Assembly (NCBI GenBank): GCA_030641695.1
Contig: DAOWGY010000130.1
Coordinates: 1 to 12,406 of the forward strand
Origin: Gammaproteobacteria bacterium
GTDB lineage: Bacteria > Pseudomonadota > Gammaproteobacteria > Steroidobacterales > Woeseiaceae
DNA: 12,406 bases
Direction: 5' to 3'
The position numbers and the translations under genes are program-made. Below, in pieces: positions 1 through 5,300 of the stretch. How positions within the stretch are numbered: position 1 is the stretch's first letter; each line of letters starts with the position of its first letter. The notes below the pieces were generated by a model, which saw only the letters and a list, made by a program, of their open reading frames with translations, searched no databases and was not told the origin of the DNA.

Positions 1-112
1 CATAGAAAAATCGAAAGCCAGGTCCTGCGGCAAGGCCCAACAGCAGGAACAGTATTCCTATAGATAGCCAAACTTGTGGAATGCGGTAGTAGACCCGGTC
101 CGACACTAACAT
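1..112 (-). CDS. N-terminus of an unrecognised membrane protein (partial, runs off window)
   Basis: An open frame on the minus strand begins at an ATG at 112-110 and stays open to the window edge, giving 37 codons. An in-frame TAA lies three codons upstream, so the start must be this ATG or a codon just inside. The peptide opens with a short polar stretch (MLVSDRVYYRIPQVW), followed by a hydrophobic segment at about residues 15-30 (LSIGILFLLLGLAAG) and then aromatic and basic residues. That is what one transmembrane helix at the N-terminus of an inner-membrane protein looks like. No good Shine-Dalgarno sequence is visible. I do not recognise the family. The frame is too short to exclude chance, but the hydrophobic pattern and clean stop-start structure favour a real gene. 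It lies downstream of tRNA-Thr on the same strand, beyond a hairpin. Bases 113-287 hold nothing else I can support. Confidence 0.5.
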   Translation of the reverse strand, partial: MLVSDRVYYRIPQVWLSIGILFLLLGLAAGPGFRFFY

Positions 113-287
113 CGCGAATTACCATCAAGAACAGAATCGAACCAAATTATGGAGACGCGTTTGGTCAAGGTTCCGTACACAGTGCACAGATTGGAATCGT
201 TGGAAATAATAGACCAGACACCTTTCCAGGTAGCGGAAAACCAATGTCCGGCTTCACGTGGTCTGTCGCCATCGTATCAGTCGAATC

Positions 288-308
288 AGCGCCCCAGGAC
301 GGGGCGCT
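288..308 (-). terminator. Hairpin downstream of tRNA-Thr, possible terminator
   Basis: A perfect 8-bp GC-rich stem (288-295 with 301-308, arm AGCGCCCC) encloses a 5-base loop. It begins 15 bases beyond the CCA end of the tRNA in the direction of transcription. No run of T follows on the minus strand, so it is a weak intrinsic terminator at best. It could instead protect or help process the tRNA precursor 3' end. Confidence 0.4.
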
Positions 309-323
309 AACTCGCCGATTGAA

Positions 324-399
324 TGGTGCCGGCACCATGATTCGAACACGGGACCTACTGATTACAAATCAGTTGCTCTACCAACTGAGCTATGCCGGC
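324..399 (-). tRNA. tRNA-Thr, anticodon UGU
   Basis: The 76-nt minus-strand sequence folds into a complete cloverleaf. The acceptor stem is GCCGGCA paired with TGCCGGC, and the D stem is GCTC/GAGC. The anticodon stem is ACTGA/TCAGT around the loop TTTGTAA (anticodon TGT at 366-364). The variable loop is AGGTC, and the T arm is CCGTG/CATGG around TTCGAAT. The discriminator is A and the terminal CCA is encoded in the genome. The anticodon reads ACA and, by wobble, other ACN threonine codons. The gene lies directly downstream of the birA-coaX-SPOR cluster on the same strand. E. coli has thrU (tRNA-Thr UGU) just after birA-coaA, so the position is ancestral. E. coli continues with tRNA-Tyr, tRNA-Gly, tRNA-Thr and tufB, but none of these appears in the remaining 323 bases. 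Confidence 0.97.
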
Positions 400-410
400 A
401 AGGGTGGCGA

Positions 411-439
411 ATTATTCGCGATTCTCCCGGGCCATACAA
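411..439 (-). promoter_or_regulatory. Possible sigma70 promoter for tRNA-Thr
   Basis: On the minus strand, TTGTAT (439-434) and AATAAT (416-411) are separated by exactly 17 bases. The -10 matches the consensus at 5 of 6 positions and the -35 at only 3. The mature tRNA begins 11 bases after the -10, a sensible distance. The stretch between them is GC-rich, as in stable-RNA promoters. The -35 lies in the loop of a small GGGCC/GGCCC hairpin (429-444) that follows the SPOR gene, so read-through from that cluster is an alternative source of the tRNA. Confidence 0.35.
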
Positions 440-453
440 GGCCCTCTGTCGCA

Positions 454-1140
454 TTATCGTGTCTGCGGGCAGGTCGCCGCATCGCGCAGCATGACCTTGT
501 CCTCGCCGTATTGCTCGATGATCGCACTCGCGCCCCTGCCTGGCGGTAACGCGATGTCCACGAAATACACGGTGCCTTCGTTCATGCGAGGCGCGATCTC
601 CGCATCCAGCCCGAGCGACGTTGCCTGCAACTCGGTTTTCTCGGCGCCATTTATGTCACCGAACAGGCCAAGCGAGATTTTCAGTCCCTCATCGTCAGTG
701 GGCACGAGGTAGGCATCACCCAACCCACCTTCACGCAGTTTCGCGAGCATTGCATTGCCCGCGTCACGATCTTTGATGTTGCGAATCTGCACCCAGTGGC
801 CGACAAAAATCTGACCGCGTGCCGAGCGCAATTGTGCCCGCATCCCCTCACCCGAGTACCGGGTCTGAGCGATGTCCGCATCCGCACTCGCGCGGAACGG
901 GCCGACGGTGACGCAGGAACGGCCAACTACGGCCGCCAGATCGGATGGCTCCCCGGAGCCAAGCACCGCACCCACGCTCGCGACCGCCTCAGCGGATCGA
1001 TCTGCCGTAACCACCAATGGCGGACCGAGTTCCGACTCCTCAACGATCGCGACGCCCGGTTGCGACGGTTCTTCGGCAAACCATCCCCACAGAAAGTACA
1101 GGATGTTCGCAAGTAGTAGCAGTAACAGCAGGTTTTTCAT
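454..1140 (-). CDS. Membrane-anchored SPOR-domain protein
   Basis: This is a 228-residue protein. Residues 3-20 are a very hydrophobic N-terminal helix (leucine run, then ILYFLWGW), expected to anchor it in the inner membrane with the rest periplasmic. Residues 21-70 form a low-complexity, acidic and small-residue linker. A SPOR-like region follows. One strand-like segment (CVTVGPF, 76-82) is followed at about 114-185 by the SPOR pattern (HWVQIRNIKDRDAGNAMLAK, then a glycine-rich turn, LKISLGLFGD and a second helix). SPOR domains bind denuded glycan strands of septal peptidoglycan, so a cell-envelope or division-site role is likely; this rests on the family, not on a specific ortholog. The start ATG overlaps the coaX stop by four bases (ATGA), indicating translational coupling. 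A SPOR protein in this position after coaX is also known from Pseudomonas-type genomes. The last 25 residues are unassigned. Confidence 0.85.
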   Translation of the reverse strand: MKNLLLLLLLANILYFLWGWFAEEPSQPGVAIVEESELGPPLVVTADRSAEAVASVGAVLGSGEPSDLAAVVGRSCVTVGPFRASADADIAQTRYSGEGMRAQLRSARGQIFVGHWVQIRNIKDRDAGNAMLAKLREGGLGDAYLVPTDDEGLKISLGLFGDINGAEKTELQATSLGLDAEIAPRMNEGTVYFVDIALPPGRGASAIIEQYGEDKVMLRDAATCPQTR

Positions 1141-1907
1141 CGTTCGTCGCGTATGTCCTCCAGCATACGTGCCAGGCCTTGCAGAACAAGGTTAGGCCGA
1201 TGCAGGGGTTCGGAGCCAAGCGCCGTAAGCATGCGCGACGCGTCACCGCCGGTCAAGACCACGATCGGATCGTAAGCGTTTGATCGCAAAGTCGTAATTG
1301 CTCGCTCAACGGCACCGACAACCGCGTTCCACACACCGTTGCGAACAGCCTTGCTGGTGCTGTCACCGAACATGTCGAGACCTGCGGCGGCGGCCGGTAC
1401 GCGATGACCGGCCTTCGGTATGTCGCTGGTGCTCGCAGCGAGCGCCGCGGACATCAGGGTAACGCCAGGCAGTATCTGGCCACCGAGATGCTGACCGTCA
1501 TCATCCAGGACATCGCTGGTCACCGCGGTGCCCGCATCGACGACGACGCAAGCTGCCTGAATTTCTGCCCAGGCGCCGATCATGGCGACCCAGCGATCGA
1601 CGCCCATGAGTCGCGGCTGCCGATAGCCGTTGCGAACGCCACAGGCCTGTCGTTTTGTCTTCGCGAAGTGAACATCGCGGTGGCAATGCATACCGATGAC
1701 ACCCGACAGTCGTGTCCCGAACGTGGGGCCGGCAACATTGCTCACAAGCACGGCTTCGACGGCTCGTGGCAACCTGGATGTGAGCGCGGCAAGTCCCTGT
1801 TCCTTCACCTTGACCCGTAAGATGTGTCCGGTCTTGCGAATGTGGCCGTTCTCGAGCACGCCCCACTTGATTCGCGTATTGCCGACGTCCAGAAGTAGTG
1901 CCTTCAC
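1137..1907 (-). CDS. coaX: Type III pantothenate kinase
   Basis: The enzyme phosphorylates pantothenate to 4'-phosphopantothenate with ATP, the first step of coenzyme A synthesis, in the cytosol. At 256 residues it has the usual family length and carries the hallmark motifs of the ASKHA-fold type III enzymes in order. These are the N-terminal phosphate loop DVGNTRIKWG (7-16), GVDRW (102-106) for pantothenate binding, VVDAGTAVTSD (121-131) with the catalytic-region aspartate, GGQILPG (142-148) and the late GGDA (220-223). Translation starts at a GTG (1907-1905). A GAGG Shine-Dalgarno nine bases upstream overlaps the birA stop, which lies 11 bp before the start. The 3' end overlaps the SPOR gene by four bases. 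E. coli has the unrelated type I kinase coaA between birA and the tRNA-Thr gene, so the same job is done here at the same address by a non-homologous enzyme. Confidence 0.96.
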   Translation of the reverse strand: MKALLLDVGNTRIKWGVLENGHIRKTGHILRVKVKEQGLAALTSRLPRAVEAVLVSNVAGPTFGTRLSGVIGMHCHRDVHFAKTKRQACGVRNGYRQPRLMGVDRWVAMIGAWAEIQAACVVVDAGTAVTSDVLDDDGQHLGGQILPGVTLMSAALAASTSDIPKAGHRVPAAAAGLDMFGDSTSKAVRNGVWNAVVGAVERAITTLRSNAYDPIVVLTGGDASRMLTALGSEPLHRPNLVLQGLARMLEDIRDER

Positions 1908-1918
1908 GCGTACATGCC

Positions 1919-2725
1919 TCAGGAATTGTCCAGGATGATCGAGCCGGAGATGATACGAGTTATCGTGTCTTCGCTTCGCAGCAACAGTGCGCCATCATCA
2001 TCGACGCCGGAGGCCGTGCCACTGATGCTCCCGTTAGTTTGCTCGACGGTGATTCGGCGACCGCAAAGCCAGTCATGGTGACGCCAGGATTCGATGAATG
2101 GGCCAAACCCGCTCGTCTCGAAAATCCGCAGTGCCTTGACGAAATTATCGATCAACGCGCCCGATATGATCTCGCGAGACGGCGGCGTCGCGACGAGACT
2201 GTTGAGATCTGTCGCTCGCTGCGACCAGCGGGAGGCATTGTCTTGTATCAGCGTGACGGGCAGGTCGACGTTCAGCCCGATACCGGCAACAACGGTTGCA
2301 TTCGCATCACCGCGAAATTGCGCTTCAGCCAACATGCCACCGAGTTTGCCATCACGCGCGACAATATCGTTCGGCCACTTCAGATCGACACCATCGACGC
2401 CTGTTTCACTAAGCGCGTTGACCGCGGCGACGCCAATCGCAAGGGTGAGGCCGGGCAGATTGTCGGGCCTGGACGAGAACGTATACGCGAGTGACAGGCA
2501 CAAACTCGCGCCCGGCGCCGAAATCCACTCCCGATTTTGTCGTCCCCGACCCGCCGTTTGATGATCTGCGATGGCAACCCGGTGCTTGCCAGCGGCGGGA
2601 GCCGGTTGTTGTAACAAATAGGAATTCGTGGAGTCGATTTCCGCAAAGACCTCGAGCTGATCCAGCTTGGCCGCAACATCCGAATTCAGGGAATCATGAA
2701 TCGCGGTCGCGTCAATGTTGCTCAT
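1919..2725 (-). CDS. birA: Biotin-[acetyl-CoA-carboxylase] ligase without the repressor HTH domain
   Basis: This protein activates biotin to biotinyl-AMP and transfers it to the biotin carboxyl carrier protein of acetyl-CoA carboxylase. At 268 residues it has the whole catalytic domain. It contains IDSTNSYLL (30-38), the adenylate-binding loop GRGRQNREW (59-67), KWPND (116-120), KLGGML (127-132) with the catalytic lysine, and GIGLN (148-152). A C-terminal beta domain spans about 222-265. The N-terminal winged helix of E. coli and Pseudomonas BirA (about 60 residues) is missing. Only some 25 residues precede the catalytic domain, and plsY occupies the DNA immediately upstream, so this is not a mis-called start. 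It should therefore be a ligase only, unable to repress biotin genes. The start overlaps the end of plsY by 14 bp and has an AGG nine bases upstream. coaX follows after 11 bp. Confidence 0.95.
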   Translation of the reverse strand: MSNIDATAIHDSLNSDVAAKLDQLEVFAEIDSTNSYLLQQPAPAAGKHRVAIADHQTAGRGRQNREWISAPGASLCLSLAYTFSSRPDNLPGLTLAIGVAAVNALSETGVDGVDLKWPNDIVARDGKLGGMLAEAQFRGDANATVVAGIGLNVDLPVTLIQDNASRWSQRATDLNSLVATPPSREIISGALIDNFVKALRIFETSGFGPFIESWRHHDWLCGRRITVEQTNGSISGTASGVDDDGALLLRSEDTITRIISGSIILDNS

Positions 2726-3383
2726 TATCGGTCGCCTGCTCCTTGCGCCGGAAAAACATGAGCCTCGTAATTTGATCTTCTTCGCCGCGCCGCATGCGCT
2801 GAATGTTGGAGCGGTGCCAATAGATGATGAACATAGCCATGACGACCGAATAGATAAACAAGGCCTGGTCCGCGGGCAAGCGGCTCGCGGCCAGCCAGAC
2901 GGGCAGCGCGACAGCGGCTGTCATTGTGGCCAGTCCGACGTAGCCGAACAAGACGATCATCCAGGCCCAGACGAGCAATAACGGAATGATGAAGAATGCA
3001 TTCAGCACGATAAATGTGCCGATATACGTGGCGGCACCCTTGCCACCGCGAAATCCGTGATAGATGGGCCAGACATGCCCGAATACGGCCGCCGAGGCGC
3101 AACTGATCGTCAGCCAGGTGCGCGATATTTCAGGGTCGATGCCGACGAAAGGAAGATCGAGCCCCGGAATCACGCCGGCTCCGATCGCACCCTTGCCCAC
3201 GTCGACGATGATCACCCCAAGCGCAAATAACACGCCCTGGGTTCGCAAAGCGTTGGTACCGCCTGCATTGCCGCTACCCATCGTTCGAATGTCGACGCCG
3301 CCGCGAATTCTGCCCACGATCATCGCGCCCATCAGCGAGCCGATGAAATAACTTAGCAGGAACTTGACGCCGAGTTCGAGCAT
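2712..3383 (-). CDS. plsY: Acyl-phosphate:glycerol-3-phosphate acyltransferase
   Basis: PlsY is an inner-membrane enzyme that acylates the sn-1 position of glycerol-3-phosphate using acyl-phosphate made by PlsX, opening bacterial phospholipid synthesis. The protein has 223 residues with the start chosen here. It shows five hydrophobic segments and the three conserved loops: GSGNAGGTNALR after the first helix, GHVWPIYHGFRGGKGAAT in the middle, and HRSNIQRMRRGEE near the C-terminus. An upstream ATG at 3419 would add 12 residues (MPRSALAKRSLR). I prefer 3383 because it places the first membrane helix near the N-terminus as in E. coli PlsY, and an AAGG lies nine bases before it. A candidate -10 box also overlaps the 3419 ATG. 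It heads the birA-coaX-SPOR cluster, overlaps birA by 14 bp and is divergent from a lipid kinase gene. Confidence 0.95.
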   Translation of the reverse strand: MLELGVKFLLSYFIGSLMGAMIVGRIRGGVDIRTMGSGNAGGTNALRTQGVLFALGVIIVDVGKGAIGAGVIPGLDLPFVGIDPEISRTWLTISCASAAVFGHVWPIYHGFRGGKGAATYIGTFIVLNAFFIIPLLLVWAWMIVLFGYVGLATMTAAVALPVWLAASRLPADQALFIYSVVMAMFIIYWHRSNIQRMRRGEEDQITRLMFFRRKEQATDNEQH

Positions 3384-3397
3384 GCGAAGCGACCTTT

Positions 3398-3444
3398 TTG
3401 CCAGTGCCGACCGCGGCATTGTAGCATCGGGTGTCCTTCTTCAA
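3398..3444. promoter_or_regulatory. Candidate overlapping divergent promoters between plsY and the lipid kinase gene
   Basis: For the plus strand, TTGCCA (3398-3403) and TAGCAT (3422-3427) lie 18 bp apart, upstream of the kinase ATG at 3455. For the minus strand, TACAAT (3423-3418) matches the -10 consensus at 5 of 6, with TTGAAG (3444-3439) only 15 bp upstream, shorter than ideal. The two -10 boxes overlap, so the promoters would compete. Both are weak calls made by eye. They agree with the inner start codons chosen for both genes. Confidence 0.3.
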
Positions 3445-3454
3445 CGGCTGCCCG

Positions 3455-4354
3455 ATGACGACCCGATCCATCGCCCTGATTGTTAATCCGACCGCAGGCC
3501 GCGGACGTGCCGGGCGTCGGTTGCCGAGAATACGCGAACTGATCGAGGCCGCCGGCGTCGAGACGTTGCTGTACGAAAGCCGCGGCGTCGGCGACCTCGA
3601 GGCACAGGTACGCGAGCTGCTTCGCGGCGGCACCCGTCGACTCATCGTCGCCGGCGGCGACGGCAGCGTTCACGAAGCGGTCAATGGCATCATGGCTGCT
3701 GGCGGCGGCGCCGCACTGGGCGTCGTTCCCACGGGCACCGGCAACGATTTTGCCAAGGCAGCGCAGATTCCGCTCGACTGGGAAGCTGCAACAACCTTGC
3801 TCGCTCGCCGAATCGCCGATGACGCATCACCGAGACCGATCGATGTCGGTCGCATGAACGACCGCTACTTTGCGAACGGCGCCGGCATAGGACTCGATGC
3901 CAAGGTCACCCGAATAGCACGTTCTTATCACTTGCCCATTGGCGACTTCGTCTACCTGATCGCCATTTTTCGCGCCATGGTCGATGGCATTGCGACACCC
4001 GATATCGAGATTCGTGCTGACGAATTTGAATGGGATGGTCCGCTGACCCTGGCAAGCGTCAGCAATGGACCATGGATCGGCGGCATGTTCCATATTGCGC
4101 CGATGGCAATCAACGACGACGGTCTACTCGAACTCCTGATCGCCGCGCCCGTAACTCGTCGCCGCATAACGCGGCTGCTGCCGCTGCTGATGCGCGGCAC
4201 GCACCTGGCAGAGCGAGATATCACGCACGTCAGCGTGCGGCGTCTGCAAGTACGGGCGTTTGCACCGGTACCGTCGCATCTCGACGGTGAAGTACAAGCT
4301 ATGCAGACGGCGTTCGATATCGAGGTATTGCCCGGCGCGCTAAAGCTGCTCTAA
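3455..4354 (+). CDS. Diacylglycerol/lipid kinase family protein (YegS/DgkB-like)
   Basis: This is a 299-residue soluble lipid kinase of the DAGK-catalytic (PF00781) type, predicted to phosphorylate diacylglycerol or a related lipid at the membrane face using ATP. The motifs are in family order. They are NPTAGRGR (11-18), the nucleotide-binding GGDGSVHEAVNG (67-78), PTGTGNDFA (92-100), a metal-site-like NDDGLLEL (220-227), and HLDGE (275-279) with a conserved C-terminal aspartate-glycine-glutamate. A GTG at 3431 would add eight residues (MSFFNGCP). I chose the ATG at 3455 because family members begin almost directly with the first beta strand (here SIALIVNP); neither start has a clear Shine-Dalgarno. 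It is transcribed away from plsY, a lipid-gene pairing that fits phospholipid turnover. The exact substrate cannot be told from sequence, since YegS and DgkB homologs differ. Confidence 0.92.
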   Translation: MTTRSIALIVNPTAGRGRAGRRLPRIRELIEAAGVETLLYESRGVGDLEAQVRELLRGGTRRLIVAGGDGSVHEAVNGIMAAGGGAALGVVPTGTGNDFAKAAQIPLDWEAATTLLARRIADDASPRPIDVGRMNDRYFANGAGIGLDAKVTRIARSYHLPIGDFVYLIAIFRAMVDGIATPDIEIRADEFEWDGPLTLASVSNGPWIGGMFHIAPMAINDDGLLELLIAAPVTRRRITRLLPLLMRGTHLAERDITHVSVRRLQVRAFAPVPSHLDGEVQAMQTAFDIEVLPGALKLL

Positions 4355-4406
4355 CTGTAGGAGCGCTTCTGGAAGCGCGATCGCGCTTCGAGAAGCGCTC
4401 CTACAG
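4355..4406. repeat. REPIN-like element: two REP-type units in inverted orientation
   Basis: This 52-bp inverted repeat is nearly perfect: 16-bp outer arms match exactly (4355-4370 with 4391-4406). The inner 20 bases continue the symmetry to a GCGATCGC centre, with one mismatched pair (4371/4390). Each half is itself a REP-like unit: a GTAG head followed by a GCGCTTC-2 nt-GAAGCGC hairpin and a GCGA tail. A head-to-head pair of such units is the form called a REPIN, a mobile family spread by REP-associated tyrosine transposases (RAYTs). It sits exactly between convergent genes: the kinase stop is at 4352-4354, and the EamA stop codon (4403-4401) lies inside the right arm. It may also serve as a bidirectional transcription barrier, though it has no T tract. 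Confidence 0.85.
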
Positions 4407-5282
4407 CGAGGATTTGCGGGAGCCGAGGTAGATCGCCAGCAGCGCAGTCGCCGCGCCCGCGAATTCGATGGGCCGCATGGGGCGGGCAAAAAACAGCACG
4501 TCCCAGACGAAGCTGAGTGTCGGCTGCAGGAGCAGTGCGAGACCGGCTTGCGTCGTTGAGACTTGCGGCAAACTGCTGGCGATCAACAGCAAGCCAATGG
4601 TATGCGAAAGGATGCCGTACGCCACGAGCCAGCCGGCGTCAGCATAAGTGGGAATCGCCAGGGAGCCGCCCTCTGCGATCACGGCGATTCCCAGAACAAG
4701 CGCGCACACGGTCGAGACGACTGCGACCTCGCGAGTCGGCATGAAGTAGTCGGAATCGGTGCGCGCGGCACGCATGCTCAACAGATAACCCGCATACATG
4801 ATGGCTGTTAGAAAACCGAAAAAGATACCGAGCCGATAGTCCTGAGACAGGCTCTGCCAGTCGAGCCCGACGATCATGCCGAGACCGACGAGCGCCAGCG
4901 GCGCCGCCATGAGCTGAACCGGCCGCGGCCGCTGCCGCAACAGCAAAACGCCGGCCAGCATCATGATGAAGACCTGAAAATTGGCCAGCAGCGTCGCAAG
5001 CCCGGGGCCGATATAGATGATCGAGCGATGCCAGAAGAACAGGTCCAGTGCGAAAAACGCCGATGCCAGCATCAGGATCGTCCATGTCCTTTTCGGCAAC
5101 TGCAGTCCTCGCCCGGTCAGTACGAGAAACGCGATCAACGCGACACTGCCAATCGCAACCCGGTAGAAACCACTCGTTGTCGGGGACACAGACACGAGCG
5201 TTACCCATACTGGAGACAGGCTGATCAGAGCAGCGCCGGCGAACAGGCGCACATGAGGGGTTTTCAGGTAATCGAACGCCAT
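4401..5282 (-). CDS. EamA/DMT-family permease
   Basis: This is a 293-residue, very hydrophobic protein with about ten predicted membrane helices arranged as two EamA-type halves (about 8-145 and 150-290). Characteristic sequences are the first-helix pattern ALISLSPVWV followed by SGFYRVAIG, and GLATLLANFQVFIMMLAGVL in the first half. SHTIGLLLIASSLPQVSTTQ and GLALLLQPTLSFVWDVLFF follow in the second. Members of the drug/metabolite transporter superfamily export amino acids, metabolites or drugs; the substrate here is unknown. The gene lies 18 bp downstream of the M61 peptidase gene on the same strand and is probably cotranscribed with it, so a peptide or amino-acid substrate would make sense (inference). 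The stop codon lies within the REPIN-like repeat, so the last residues (SSL) are encoded beside it. No strong Shine-Dalgarno is seen before the ATG. Confidence 0.9.
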   Translation of the reverse strand: MAFDYLKTPHVRLFAGAALISLSPVWVTLVSVSPTTSGFYRVAIGSVALIAFLVLTGRGLQLPKRTWTILMLASAFFALDLFFWHRSIIYIGPGLATLLANFQVFIMMLAGVLLLRQRPRPVQLMAAPLALVGLGMIVGLDWQSLSQDYRLGIFFGFLTAIMYAGYLLSMRAARTDSDYFMPTREVAVVSTVCALVLGIAVIAEGGSLAIPTYADAGWLVAYGILSHTIGLLLIASSLPQVSTTQAGLALLLQPTLSFVWDVLFFARPMRPIEFAGAATALLAIYLGSRKSSL

Positions 5283-5300
5283 TGGCAGATCTGATTCGAA

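Noticed and set aside
133..145. TTCGAACC-like trace suggesting a second tRNA after tRNA-Thr
   Set aside because: The bases read AATCGAACCA, but no acceptor, D or anticodon stems can be built around them.
407..419. GCGAA-TTA-TTCGC palindrome upstream of tRNA-Thr as a terminator or operator
   Set aside because: The stem is only 5 bp and has no T tract. It more likely overlaps the tRNA promoter by chance.
1898..2494. 198-codon plus-strand frame opposite birA
   Set aside because: Composition is arginine-rich and shadow-like, with no domain, and birA on the other strand is certain.
3384..3419. ATG at 3419 as the plsY start
   Set aside because: It adds 12 residues (MPRSALAKRSLR) not expected in the family, and a candidate -10 box overlaps it. 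The ATG at 3383 has a better-placed AAGG. The upstream start is not excluded.
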